A stretch of DNA of 64,000 nucleotides from an uncultured Duncaniella sp. (GCA_958352885.1 CATWQI010000003.1:273775-337774), one strand, 5' to 3'. Shown: positions 18,416 to 28,118, numbered from the stretch's first letter. The notes: generated by a model from the sequence alone, not told the origin. Numbers and translations are program-made.

Positions 18416-18961
18416 ATGAACGAAGGTCTAATCCCCAGCCGCTATGCCAAGGCTCTGTTTGAGTACGCAGGCGACAATCATGACGACAAGCGCGTCTATG
18501 ACATGATGCACACGCTCGCAGGCTCATTTGCCGCCGAGCCGTCGATGCAGCAGGTCATGGCTAATCCCTTTGTCGCCAATGCCGATAAGGTGAAGCTGCT
18601 CACCACGGCGGCAGGTGCCGGTGACGACGATAAAGTCTATGCCCGGTTCCTACAGCTTCTGGTCGACAACAACCGTCTGGCTGATATGCGTGACATCGCC
18701 CTGGCTTATATGAAAATATACCGCCGGGAACATAAGATTTTCCTTGTCAATGTCACTTCCGCGGCTCCTTTTGCGGCAGCTGAAGAGGATAGGCTTAAGA
18801 AGCTCATCGAGCGTCATCTGAACGGGGGCACAATGGAGTATAACCATAGTGTCGACCCTGACCTCATAGGAGGTTTCGTAGTTAATATTAATAATGAAAA
18901 ACTTGACGCTTCGATTGCCAATGAATTGAAGCAATTGCGTTTGAAACTTTTAAGCAAATAA
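18416..18961 (+). CDS. atpH: F-type ATP synthase subunit delta
   Basis: Subunit that links the peripheral stalk to the top of F1, 181 residues. It begins with LIPSRYAKALFEYA, the family N-terminal signature, followed by the helical bundle. The C-terminal part DPDLIGGFVVNINNEKLDASIANELKQL is split over the last 40 residues and matches the usual OSCP/delta ending. A real member, although this subunit is poorly conserved in general. Confidence 0.95.
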   Translation: MNEGLIPSRYAKALFEYAGDNHDDKRVYDMMHTLAGSFAAEPSMQQVMANPFVANADKVKLLTTAAGAGDDDKVYARFLQLLVDNNRLADMRDIALAYMKIYRREHKIFLVNVTSAAPFAAAEEDRLKKLIERHLNGGTMEYNHSVDPDLIGGFVVNINNEKLDASIANELKQLRLKLLSK

Positions 18962-18979
18962 TAAACTCACACTTGACCA

Positions 18980-20551
18980 ATGATAAACCCGAGCGAGATA
19001 TCCCAGGTATTAAAACAGCAACTCGAGAATGTCAACTCCAAGGTGTCGTTCGAAGAGACCGGCATCGTGCTGGAGGTGGGCGACGGTGTTGCGCACGTCT
19101 ACGGACTTGACAACGTATGCGCCAACGAGCTTGTAGAATTTGAAAACGGCGTGAAAGGTGTGGCACTCAACCTCGAAGAAAGCAATGTGGGTGTCATCCT
19201 GCTCAACAACGTTGACAAGGTGACTGAAAATATGACCGTGAAGCGCACAGGTGAGATTGCATCAATCCATGTGGGTGACGGTGTGTTCGGTCGTGTCATC
19301 AATGTCTTGGGGCAGCCGGTCGACGGCAGGGGACCCATTGACGGAGAGCTCCTTCCCATGCCACTCGAACGCAAGGCTCCGGGTGTGATTTTCCGCCAGC
19401 CTGTGAAGCAGCCTCTTCAGACCGGTCTGAAGGCTATCGACTCAATGGTGCCTATAGGTCGTGGTCAGCGTGAGCTTATCATCGGTGACCGTCAGATAGG
19501 CAAGACTGCCATCGCAATCGACACTATCATCAACCAGCGCAAGAATTTTGAGGAGGGCAAGCCTGTCTACTGTATCTACGTGGCTATCGGTCAGAAAGCA
19601 TCGTCGGTGGCAGCTACCGTCGAGACTCTGCGCCAGCACGGAGCCCTTGACTACACAGTGGTAGTCGCAGCTACTGCGGCTGACTCAGCCTCAATGCGTT
19701 ATTACGCACCATTTGCCGGTGTGGCTATCGGTGAGTATATACGTGACACCGGTCGCGATGCTCTCATTATTTACGATGACCTTTCAAAGCAGGCAGTGGC
19801 TTACCGCGAAATCTCACTGATTCTTAAGCGCCCGTCAGGACGTGAGGCATATCCGGGCGACATCTTCTATCTCCACAGCCGTCTGCTCGAACGCGCAGCT
19901 AAAATCATTGACAACCAGCAGGTGGCGGAGAATATGAACGACCTTCCGGAATCGCTTAAGGGTAAGGTCAAAGGTGGCGGCTCTCTTACCGCACTCCCAA
20001 TCATCGAGACTCAGGCGGGTGACGTGTCAGCCTATATCCCGACCAACGTTATCTCAATCACCGACGGTCAGATATTCCTTGAGACCGCACTCTTCAACCG
20101 TGGTATCCGTCCCGCTATCAACGTGGGTATCTCTGTATCACGTGTGGGTGGCAATGCCCAGATTAAATCAATGAAGAAAGTGGCAGGTACGCTGAAGATT
20201 GACCAGGCCCAGTTCCGTGAGCTCGAATCGTTCACCAAGTTCGGTGGCGACATCGACCCTGTGACAGCCCGTGTAATCGACAAGGGCCGTAAGAATGAAC
20301 GTCTGCTTATCCAGCCCCAGTACTCGCCTATGGCAGTAGAGGATGAAGTGGCGGTAATATTCTGCGGTACCAAGGGTCTGCTCGAGAACGTCCCCCTCGA
20401 CAAGGTGGCAGAGTTCGAAAAGAATTTCCTCCAGCTCGTCCGCAGCAAGTATCCTGAGGTGATGGACGCCATACGTGCAGGTAAACTTGACGATGACGTG
20501 ACTACCAAACTTACATCCGCAGCAGCCGAAATCTCGGCATCATATAAATAA
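18980..20551 (+). CDS. atpA: F-type ATP synthase subunit alpha
   Basis: Non-catalytic nucleotide-binding subunit of F1, 523 residues. The Walker A is GDRQIGKTAIAID (about residues 170-182), the VGISVSRVGG signature with the arginine finger lies at about residue 375, and PAINVG precedes it. The first residues (PSEISQVLKQQLEN) form the helix contacting subunit delta. Starts 18 bases after atpH. Confidence 0.98.
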   Translation: MINPSEISQVLKQQLENVNSKVSFEETGIVLEVGDGVAHVYGLDNVCANELVEFENGVKGVALNLEESNVGVILLNNVDKVTENMTVKRTGEIASIHVGDGVFGRVINVLGQPVDGRGPIDGELLPMPLERKAPGVIFRQPVKQPLQTGLKAIDSMVPIGRGQRELIIGDRQIGKTAIAIDTIINQRKNFEEGKPVYCIYVAIGQKASSVAATVETLRQHGALDYTVVVAATAADSASMRYYAPFAGVAIGEYIRDTGRDALIIYDDLSKQAVAYREISLILKRPSGREAYPGDIFYLHSRLLERAAKIIDNQQVAENMNDLPESLKGKVKGGGSLTALPIIETQAGDVSAYIPTNVISITDGQIFLETALFNRGIRPAINVGISVSRVGGNAQIKSMKKVAGTLKIDQAQFRELESFTKFGGDIDPVTARVIDKGRKNERLLIQPQYSPMAVEDEVAVIFCGTKGLLENVPLDKVAEFEKNFLQLVRSKYPEVMDAIRAGKLDDDVTTKLTSAAAEISASYK

Positions 20552-20562
20552 TAACGAATCAA

Positions 20563-21447
20563 ATGGCTACATTACGCGAACTAAAAGGACGAATCGGGTC
20601 GGTGGCTTCCAGCGAGAAAATCACCGGCGCGATGAAGATGATATCCTCTGCCAAGATGCACCGTGCCGAGGGTGATCTTCGTCGTCTGCTTCCGTTCCGC
20701 CGCCAGATTGAGACTATAATCGGCAATCTGCTTACTGCCGACGCCGAGTTCACATCGCCTCTTACAGAGCCGCGTGAAGTCTCGACCATCGGGCTCGTAG
20801 TCCTCGGTTCCGACGATGGTCTGTGCGGTGCATACAATATCAACATTTTCAAGGAGCTGATAGTCAAACTCCGCCTGTACCGTGAGAAGTACGGTGACGG
20901 AGTGAAGGTAGTCATCTTCGCCGTAGGTAAGAAAATTGCTAAGGCTGTCGATAAGATTACCGATGCTGCCACTGAGATGGTGACCATCCCCGGCATCGAC
21001 TCTAAAGCCGGCGCTGAGGATGTGAAACGGTTTGCCCGTGAAATCGAGTCCCGTTATCTCAACGGCGGTCTTGACCTGGTGGAGCTACTGTATATGAATT
21101 TCCAGAGCGTTAGCCGCCAGCGTCTGCGCTCGGAGCAGTTTCTCCCCGTAGTGCCCGAGACTTTCAACACCGAGGGTGTCAAGGCGCTGTGCCGTCCGTG
21201 CATCTTCGAGCCTGACGCTCAGACAATATTCGTGTCAGTGCTCCCAATGTTCCTCCTTGCAGTGATGCAGGAGGTATTTACCGAAAACCGTGCATCAGAA
21301 CAGGCTGCCCGCATCATGGCTATGCAGAGCGCCAATGACAATGCAAAGAAACTCCTGGAGCAGTTGCGCCTGGAGTACAACAAACTTCGTCAACAAAGCA
21401 TCACAACCGAACTTCTCGATATCATCGGAGGCCAGGTGCGTGACTAA
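20563..21447 (+). CDS. atpG: F-type ATP synthase subunit gamma
   Basis: Rotor shaft of F1, 294 residues. The N-terminal helix ATLRELKGRIGSVASSEKITGAMKMISSAKM (split over residues 2-32) and the C-terminal helix with MAMQSANDNAKKLLEQL show the coiled-coil shaft; GSDDGLCGAYN is the conserved central strand. Last gene of the atp set. Only 24 bases separate its stop from nuoI, with no terminator or promoter motif in between, so atp and the second nuo half should share a transcript. Confidence 0.97.
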   Translation: MATLRELKGRIGSVASSEKITGAMKMISSAKMHRAEGDLRRLLPFRRQIETIIGNLLTADAEFTSPLTEPREVSTIGLVVLGSDDGLCGAYNINIFKELIVKLRLYREKYGDGVKVVIFAVGKKIAKAVDKITDAATEMVTIPGIDSKAGAEDVKRFAREIESRYLNGGLDLVELLYMNFQSVSRQRLRSEQFLPVVPETFNTEGVKALCRPCIFEPDAQTIFVSVLPMFLLAVMQEVFTENRASEQAARIMAMQSANDNAKKLLEQLRLEYNKLRQQSITTELLDIIGGQVRD

Positions 21448-21471
21448 CATGTAACTATATAAACAACCAAA

Positions 21472-22245
21472 ATGGGAAGTGTAAAAGAATATTTTTCCAA
21501 TCTCGGCTCCGGCGTCGCAAGTCTTCTTAAGGGCATGCAGGTGACCGGTAAAGAATTCATCACCCCCAAAATCACCGAACAGTACCCCGACAACCGTGAC
21601 AACCTTCCGGTTGCTGACCGTTTCCGCGCCATTCTGACTCTGAAATATGATGACGAAGGCAACCATAAATGCATAGCTTGTGGTACATGTGAGCGTGTTT
21701 GCCCCAACGGTACTATAAATCTCGGCATCAACACGGTGGAAACTTGGGACGGTAAAAAGAAAAAGAAACTTGACAAGTATATGTATGACTTGGGCAGCTG
21801 CACATTCTGTCAGCTGTGTGTGACCAACTGTCCTACCGACGCACTGGAGTTCTCCAATGACTTCGAACAGGCAGTGTTCACCCGTGGAAAGCTCGTGAAG
21901 AAGCTCAATTATCTCCCTGAGAAGGAAGAACCGCAGCCCACCCCCGAGCAGATAGCCAAGCTCAAGGCAGAGAAGGAAGCCAAAATAGCCGCAGCAAAGG
22001 CTGCCGCAGCAGCAAAGAAGGCTGCTGCAGGCGATGCAGCTCCGGCTGCGGCCCCCAAGGCTGATGCGGCTCCCGAACTTGATGAAAAAGCCAAGAAGGC
22101 TCTCGCCGCAGCCGCCGGAGACCCCGAAAAGGAGGCTAAAATCCGTGCCGCTCTCGAGAAAGCAGCCAAACTCAAAGCTGAAAAGGCGGCGGCAGCTGCC
22201 AAGGAAGCCCCTGCGGCTCCCGAAGCTCCCCAATCAGATAATTAA
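21472..22245 (+). CDS. nuoI: NADH-quinone oxidoreductase subunit NuoI with long Ala/Lys-rich tail
   Basis: Peripheral-arm ferredoxin-like subunit with two [4Fe-4S] clusters. The cysteines are C67, C70, C73 and C77 (CIACGTCERVCP) and C110, C113, C116 and C120 (CTFCQLCVTNCP). The catalytic core ends near residue 150. It is followed by about 105 residues made almost only of Ala, Lys, Glu, Pro and Asp, with repeats of the kind KAEKEAKIAAAKAAAAAKK, predicted helical or disordered. E. coli NuoI has about 180 residues, so this tail is extra. Reading frame and codon use remain coherent to the stop, so it is not an obvious frameshift product. Confidence 0.95.
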   Translation: MGSVKEYFSNLGSGVASLLKGMQVTGKEFITPKITEQYPDNRDNLPVADRFRAILTLKYDDEGNHKCIACGTCERVCPNGTINLGINTVETWDGKKKKKLDKYMYDLGSCTFCQLCVTNCPTDALEFSNDFEQAVFTRGKLVKKLNYLPEKEEPQPTPEQIAKLKAEKEAKIAAAKAAAAAKKAAAGDAAPAAAPKADAAPELDEKAKKALAAAAGDPEKEAKIRAALEKAAKLKAEKAAAAAKEAPAAPEAPQSDN

Positions 22246-22260
22246 TTACTATCACAGATA

Positions 22261-22776
22261 ATGGAATCAGTAGGAAGTATCATTTGTTACTGGATAATCG
22301 TTCTGGCGATTGTCATCTTCTCAGTCCTGACTGTCACCACTCGCAAAATCCTGCGTGCGGCAACATATCTGCTTTTCACCCTGTTTGCTACAGCGGCGCT
22401 CTATTTCAAGCTTGATTATGAGTTCCTTGGTGCTGTGCAGATTGCGGTGTACGCCGGAGGTATAGTGGTGCTCTTTGTGTTCTCGATTCTGCTTACCACC
22501 CGTCCCGGTGACAACTCGGAGCAGCTTGCGTCACGCAAGAAGCTTCTTGGTCTCGTCGGTGCAATAGCGGTGGCGGGTGCTGCCGGCTGGGCTCTCTGCT
22601 CACGCTGCGCTGACATCTTCACATCGCTTCCTGCAATGCAGAATCCCGATATGAAGGAAATAGGTACAGCTATGTTAGGCACAGGCTACCAGCAGTATCT
22701 CCTCCCGTTCGAGGCAGTCAGTGTTTTATTACTCGCTTGTATAATCGGTGGCGTGGTAATCGCCCGTAAACGTTAA
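22261..22776 (+). CDS. nuoJ: NADH-quinone oxidoreductase subunit NuoJ
   Basis: Membrane-arm subunit, 171 residues, five hydrophobic segments. Helix 3 with EFLGAVQIAVYAGGIVVLFVF, split over residues 56-76, contains the pi-bulge/gating region conserved in the family. Six bases separate its stop from nuoK. Confidence 0.95.
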   Translation: MESVGSIICYWIIVLAIVIFSVLTVTTRKILRAATYLLFTLFATAALYFKLDYEFLGAVQIAVYAGGIVVLFVFSILLTTRPGDNSEQLASRKKLLGLVGAIAVAGAAGWALCSRCADIFTSLPAMQNPDMKEIGTAMLGTGYQQYLLPFEAVSVLLLACIIGGVVIARKR

Positions 22777-22782
22777 TTCGCT

Positions 22783-23094
22783 ATGGATATAACATTGATT
22801 TGGTATCTTGTCCCGGCTCTTGTGATGTTCTGCTGCGGAGTCTACGGATTTCTTACCCGCCGCAACATGATAGCCATGCTAATCTCGCTTGAGCTGATGC
22901 TCAATGCGGTAGATATTAACTTTGTCGTCTTCAACCGTTACCTCTATCCGGGTTCGATGGAAGGCTGGATGTTCACCCTCTTCGGCATTGCCATCGCCGC
23001 TGCCGAGACCGCTCTCGCCATCGCCATCATTATCAATCTCTTCCGTGTGAGCAAGAACATTGACGTGCGCGACACAACTAAAATGAAATATTAA
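22783..23094 (+). CDS. nuoK: NADH-quinone oxidoreductase subunit NuoK
   Basis: Membrane-arm subunit, 103 residues, three hydrophobic segments (MnhC/Mrp-like). Conserved glutamates that form part of the proton path are visible in ISLELMLNAVDINF and AAAETALAIAI. Six bases before nuoL. Confidence 0.96.
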   Translation: MDITLIWYLVPALVMFCCGVYGFLTRRNMIAMLISLELMLNAVDINFVVFNRYLYPGSMEGWMFTLFGIAIAAAETALAIAIIINLFRVSKNIDVRDTTKMKY

Positions 23095-23100
23095 TACGCT

Positions 23101-25071
23101 ATGGATATTACAATACCTATTCTTATATTGGCTATCCCGCTGTTTATGTTCATACTCCTTGGACTTGCGGGAGTCAAGATGAGTCACAAACTCGCCGGTA
23201 CGCTCGGTACGCTCGGCATGGGAACCGTGTTGGTTTTGTCCTATTACACGGCGTTCACCTATTATTTTTCAGGCAATCCCTTGTTTGTGGACGGCACTGA
23301 CCGTCTGCCTTACGAGGTGTTTAATGTAACCTGGCTCCAGTTCACCGACTTCCTCTCAATCAAGCTCGGATTCCTTCTGGACCCGATTTCAGCCATGATG
23401 CTGATTGTCATCCCTACCATTTCATTCATGGTGCATGTATACTCGCTTGGCTACATGCATGGTGAGAAGGGCTTCCAGCGTTACTATGCATTCCTGTCGC
23501 TGTTCAGCTTCTCGATGCTTGGACTTGTCGTGGCAACAAATATTTTCCAGATGTACATATTCTGGGAGCTCGTGGGTGCCTCTTCATTCCTCCTCATCGG
23601 ATTCTTCTATACGTTACCATCGGCTGTGGCAGCTTGTAAGAAAGCGTTTATCGTTACCCGCTTTGCCGACCTTGGCTTCCTGCTGGGTATCCTGATACTC
23701 TCGTTCTACACCAAGCAGCTTGACTTCCTCCCCATGACCCAGAATCCCCAGGGTGTCCTCGCCAGCATAGGCGGTGCAACTTTCATGGGAGCCTCGGTTC
23801 TCACTTGGGCGCTGGTGCTCATCTTTACCGGCGGTATGGGTAAGTCAGCCATGCTTCCCCTCCACATCTGGCTCCCCGATGCGATGGAAGGTCCGACCCC
23901 GGTGTCGGCTCTCATCCATGCGGCTACCATGGTTGTGGCAGGTGTTTACCTTGTTGCCCGTCTCTTCCCCCTCTACATGCTTGAGGATGCAGCCCTGATG
24001 TTTGTTACAGTGGTTGGTGCCATTACGGCATTCTATGCTGCGGTTGTGGCATGCTGCCAGATTGACATCAAGCGTATCCTTGCGTTCTCAACCATCTCGC
24101 AGATTGCGTTCATGATGGTGTCGCTCGGTGTGGCTGCTCAGAATAACGAGGCTATCCATCATGGTCTCGGCTACATGGCATCGATGTTCCACTTGTTCAC
24201 CCACGCAATGTTCAAGGCTCTCCTGTTCCTCGGTGCAGGCTCGCTCATCCATGCTGTGCATTCCAACAATTACACTGCCATGGGCGGTCTCCGCAAGTAC
24301 ATGCCCATCACACATATCACATTCCTTATCGGCTGTCTCGCCATTGCAGGTATACCTCCGTTTGCAGGATTCTTCTCTAAGGACGAGATTCTGACAGCAT
24401 GCTTCGAGAACCATTGGTTCTGGGGCGTATGGATGATGATGGTTGCCGGTATGACAGCGTTCTACATGTTCCGTATGTACTACCTCGTGTTCTGGTGGGA
24501 TAACCCCGACTACGAGCAGCGCGTCAAGGACCTCGAGGCTCACGGTCACCATGGCTCACTCCCTCATGACCCCTCGTTTGCCATGACATTCCCGTTGATA
24601 TTCCTCGCAGTAGTATCGACTGTGGCAGGTTTCATTCCTTTCGGCAAGTTCGTGACATTCAACGGTGAGGAATATATCATACATCTAAACTGGGCTGTAG
24701 CCGGTACAAGCATCGGTGTCGCAGTTATCGCTATCTTCCTTGCGAATCGTCTGTATGTCAACAAGAACGACAATCCCAAAGCTATGGCTGACAAGGTGCG
24801 CTGGCTGTGGGAAGCTGCACATCACCGCTTCTACTGGGATGAGATTTATCTGTTCATCACACGCCGTATCATTTTCGACGGTATCTGCAAACCTATCGCA
24901 TGGTTTGACCGTCACATAATAGACGGTACAATGAACGGTCTCGCATTCATCACCAACCAGGCATCAGGAGCTATCAAGGGCTTGCAGAGCGGTAAAGTTC
25001 AGATGTATATCTGGTGGTACCTCATCGGAGCAGTTGTCCTCGGTCTCATCACAGCCGTATGTGTCCTCTGA
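23101..25071 (+). CDS. nuoL: NADH-quinone oxidoreductase subunit NuoL
   Basis: Antiporter-like proton-pumping subunit at the distal end of the membrane arm, 656 residues, many hydrophobic segments. Signatures include FWELVGASSFLLIGF (essential helix-5 Glu), KSAMLPLHIWLPDAMEGPTPVSALIHAATMV (split; helix-7 Lys and broken helix) and IPPFAGFFSKDE. The C-terminal 150 residues form the lateral helix and last helix that clamp NuoM and NuoN. Normal length for the family. Confidence 0.97.
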   Translation: MDITIPILILAIPLFMFILLGLAGVKMSHKLAGTLGTLGMGTVLVLSYYTAFTYYFSGNPLFVDGTDRLPYEVFNVTWLQFTDFLSIKLGFLLDPISAMMLIVIPTISFMVHVYSLGYMHGEKGFQRYYAFLSLFSFSMLGLVVATNIFQMYIFWELVGASSFLLIGFFYTLPSAVAACKKAFIVTRFADLGFLLGILILSFYTKQLDFLPMTQNPQGVLASIGGATFMGASVLTWALVLIFTGGMGKSAMLPLHIWLPDAMEGPTPVSALIHAATMVVAGVYLVARLFPLYMLEDAALMFVTVVGAITAFYAAVVACCQIDIKRILAFSTISQIAFMMVSLGVAAQNNEAIHHGLGYMASMFHLFTHAMFKALLFLGAGSLIHAVHSNNYTAMGGLRKYMPITHITFLIGCLAIAGIPPFAGFFSKDEILTACFENHWFWGVWMMMVAGMTAFYMFRMYYLVFWWDNPDYEQRVKDLEAHGHHGSLPHDPSFAMTFPLIFLAVVSTVAGFIPFGKFVTFNGEEYIIHLNWAVAGTSIGVAVIAIFLANRLYVNKNDNPKAMADKVRWLWEAAHHRFYWDEIYLFITRRIIFDGICKPIAWFDRHIIDGTMNGLAFITNQASGAIKGLQSGKVQMYIWWYLIGAVVLGLITAVCVL

Positions 25072-25104
25072 ACCTAATGTAAATGTAGTAAATATAGTAA
25101 CGAT

Positions 25105-26610
25105 ATGTTTTCAAATATATTAATCTACTTTGTGGTGATACCCCTGCTTATGCTGCTGGGACTCGCCCTTTGTCAGAATATCAAGCAGATTCGTGCCGTG
25201 GCTGTGACAGGGTCTATAGCCCTGACCGCACTTTCGGTATGGCTCCTTATTGATTATCTCGCAATCCGTGCCACCGGAGTTGAGGCTCCGATGCTCTATG
25301 TGGACTCATGGTCGTGGTTTGCTCCGCTCAACATCCATCTTGCCGTGGGTGTGGACGGTATCTCAATCGCCATGCTCATCCTCACAGGTTTCATCCTTAT
25401 CACAGGCAGCTTCGCTTCTTGGGAGATTCCTCAACCAAAGGAGTTCTTCCTCTGGCTTATGCTCCTTTCCACTGGTGTATACGGATTCTTTATCTCTATT
25501 GATCTCTTCACCATGTTTATGTTCTATGAGGTCGCGCTTATCCCGATGTACCTTCTTATCGGTGTATGGGGCAGCGGCAACAAGAACTATTCAGCCATGA
25601 AGCTTACCCTTATGCTCATGGGTGGTTCGGCATTCCTTATGCTTGGTCTGATCGGTATCTATTATCATTCAGCCCCTGCAGGACAGCCTTTGACATGGAA
25701 CATACTTGAGATTGTAGATAACGCCTCTATAAGCCATGGCTGGCAGACATTCCTTTTCCCGATGACTTTTGTCGGATTCGGTGTCCTCGGTGCCATGTTC
25801 CCGTTCCACACATGGTCACCTGACGGTCACGCTTCAGCACCCACGGCGGTGTCAATGCTCCATGCTGGTGTGCTTATGAAGCTTGGCGGCTACGGTTGCT
25901 TCCGTGTGGCTATCTATCTTATGCCGCAGGCTGCGCAGGAACTTGCCTGGATTTTTATCATCCTCACCGGTATATCTGTGGTCTACGGTGCTTTCAGCGC
26001 ATGTGTGCAGAACGACCTCAAGTACATCAATGCATACTCGTCAGTTTCACACTGCGGTCTGGTGCTCTTCGCCATCCTTATGCTCAACACCACAGCGATG
26101 ACAGGTGCAATCATGCAGATGCTCTCACACGGTCTGATGACAGCTCTCTTCTTTGCCCTCATCGGTATGATATACGGACGTACCCATACCCGCGACATCC
26201 GTGAGATGGGCGGTATGATGCAGATACTCCCGTATCTGTCGGTATGCTACGTCATCGCCGGTATGGCATCGCTCGGTCTCCCCGGTCTGTCAGGATTCGT
26301 GGCTGAGATGACCATCTTCGTAGGTTCGTTCCAGCACACTGACATGTTCCACCGTGTGTTCGTGATTCTGGCATGCAGCTCAATTGTCACCACTGCGGTA
26401 TATATCCTCCGTGTAGTAGGCAAGCTGCTTTACGGTCCGGTGTATGACCAGCATCACCTCAGCCTTACCGACGCAAAGTGGTGGGAACGTCTTTCTACAG
26501 CCACTCTTATCGTGTGTGTGGCTGCGATAGGTTGCTTCCCCAACTTCTTCGCTGACCTTATCAAGTTCACATTCAGCCCTGATATCTTCAAAGTTTTAGG
26601 TTTGAACTAA
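25105..26610 (+). CDS. nuoM: NADH-quinone oxidoreductase subunit NuoM
   Basis: Second antiporter-like proton-pumping subunit, 501 residues. The helix-5 Glu is in MFMFYEVALIPMYLLIGVWG, and the discontinuous-helix stretch reads FPFHTWSPDGHASAPTAVSM with HAGVLMKLGGYG after it. About 14 hydrophobic segments. 33 bases after nuoL and 16 bases before nuoN. Confidence 0.97.
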   Translation: MFSNILIYFVVIPLLMLLGLALCQNIKQIRAVAVTGSIALTALSVWLLIDYLAIRATGVEAPMLYVDSWSWFAPLNIHLAVGVDGISIAMLILTGFILITGSFASWEIPQPKEFFLWLMLLSTGVYGFFISIDLFTMFMFYEVALIPMYLLIGVWGSGNKNYSAMKLTLMLMGGSAFLMLGLIGIYYHSAPAGQPLTWNILEIVDNASISHGWQTFLFPMTFVGFGVLGAMFPFHTWSPDGHASAPTAVSMLHAGVLMKLGGYGCFRVAIYLMPQAAQELAWIFIILTGISVVYGAFSACVQNDLKYINAYSSVSHCGLVLFAILMLNTTAMTGAIMQMLSHGLMTALFFALIGMIYGRTHTRDIREMGGMMQILPYLSVCYVIAGMASLGLPGLSGFVAEMTIFVGSFQHTDMFHRVFVILACSSIVTTAVYILRVVGKLLYGPVYDQHHLSLTDAKWWERLSTATLIVCVAAIGCFPNFFADLIKFTFSPDIFKVLGLN

Positions 26611-26626
26611 TAAAAGATTAATAGCA

Positions 26627-28069
26627 ATGGATTACTCACAGTTTTTAGCACTCAAGCAGGAAATAGGATTGTTAATCGTATTCCTATTAGTCTTCCTCTA
26701 CGATACATTCGCGTCACCCAAGGCGACCAAGGCAGTTCCGGCTATAGCATGCGTGCTCATGGCGGTTGTTACCGCTTTCGGTTTCTGCCCGGTTAATCTG
26801 ACCGATGCGGAGGCATTTGCAGGAATGTATGTCACCTCCCCCGTGCTGGTGGCAATCAAGAATATTCTGAATGTCGGTGCGCTCATCGTGCTCATCCAGT
26901 CTGTCAAATGGGCAAACTCGGAGTTTACAGCGGTGCGTCGCGGCGAGTTTTACGAATTGATTCTGCTGACACTGCTCGGCATGTACTTCATGATTTCGAG
27001 CCGTCACTTCCTTATGTTCATTATCGGTCTCGAGACCGCATCGCTCCCTCTCTGCGCGCTTGTGGCATTCGACAAGAACCGTTATGAGAGCCATGAGGCT
27101 GCCATCAAGTATGTGCTCACAGCCGTATTCTCCTCAGCCATCCTGCTGATGGGTCTGTCGCTTGTCTATGGTCTCTGCGGCACACTCTATTATGATGGTA
27201 TATATATAATGGTGCGCGCCAACTTCGGTGTGATGATGGTTGTTGCCCTTGCCTTTGTCATTGCAGGTTTCGGATTCAAGATTTCGCTTGTTCCCTTCCA
27301 TCTCTGGACAGCCGATGTCTACCAGGGTGCTCCCACCTCGGTCACATCTTATCTGTCTGTGATCTCCAAAGGTTCGGCAGCATTCGCATTCCTCGTAGTG
27401 CTCACCGAGGTGTTCGGTACCATCTATGCCGATGCGTGGGAATGGATGCTCTATGCCTTGATTATCCTCACCATCACCGTCGGTAACCTCTTTGCCATAC
27501 GTCAGGTCAACATGAAGCGATTCCTCGCATTCTCATCCATTTCGCAGGCAGGTTATATCATGCTTGCTGTTATCGGCGACAATGCGATGGGAGTATCAGC
27601 CCTGATGTTCTATGTGCTTGTCTATGTATTCTCCAACCTTGCAGCTTTCGGTGTGATCGGCGCTATCGAGAATGCTACCGGCAAGGTGGATATGACCGAT
27701 TACAACGGTCTGTACAAGACTAATCCGCGTCTCTCGTTCACAATGATGCTTGCCATGTTCTCGCTCGCCGGTATCCCGCCGTTCGCAGGATTCTTCAGCA
27801 AGTTCTTTGTGTTCACCAGCGCGCTCAACGGGACCGAATCGGCTGCTCTCTATGTGCTCGTGCTCATAGCGTTGATTAACACTATCATCTCTCTTTACTA
27901 CTATCTCCTCGTGGTGAAGGCTATGTTCATCAATGACAGCGACGAACCTATCGCGAATTTCCGCTCTGCATGCACCGAACGTCTCGGCATGTGGATTTGC
28001 GTGGCAGGTATCATCGGCCTCGGTATCGTAAGCTACTTCTATGACTATCTGCTCACAGTGGTGGCTTGA
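26627..28069 (+). CDS. nuoN: NADH-quinone oxidoreductase subunit NuoN
   Basis: Third antiporter-like subunit, next to NuoK, 480 residues. Signatures are GLETASLPLCALVAF (helix-5 Glu), KISLVPFHLWTADVYQGAPTSVT split over helix 7, and FSLAGIPPFAGFFSKF. It ends the nuo/atp operon; hairpins follow within 90 bases. No nuoE, nuoF or nuoG is found around the operon, so the NADH-oxidising module is absent and the electron donor must be something else. Confidence 0.97.
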   Translation: MDYSQFLALKQEIGLLIVFLLVFLYDTFASPKATKAVPAIACVLMAVVTAFGFCPVNLTDAEAFAGMYVTSPVLVAIKNILNVGALIVLIQSVKWANSEFTAVRRGEFYELILLTLLGMYFMISSRHFLMFIIGLETASLPLCALVAFDKNRYESHEAAIKYVLTAVFSSAILLMGLSLVYGLCGTLYYDGIYIMVRANFGVMMVVALAFVIAGFGFKISLVPFHLWTADVYQGAPTSVTSYLSVISKGSAAFAFLVVLTEVFGTIYADAWEWMLYALIILTITVGNLFAIRQVNMKRFLAFSSISQAGYIMLAVIGDNAMGVSALMFYVLVYVFSNLAAFGVIGAIENATGKVDMTDYNGLYKTNPRLSFTMMLAMFSLAGIPPFAGFFSKFFVFTSALNGTESAALYVLVLIALINTIISLYYYLLVVKAMFINDSDEPIANFRSACTERLGMWICVAGIIGLGIVSYFYDYLLTVVA

Positions 28070-28118
28070 TTTGACTGACTCTTCCCCTCGCGTTTCATTC
28101 GCGTTTTGACATTAAACT

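Noticed and set aside
21295..22233. 312-codon minus-strand frame rich in Gly, Cys, Leu and Phe
   Set aside because: It is the antisense of atpG and of the Ala/Lys repeats of nuoI; composition is a mirror of those codons.
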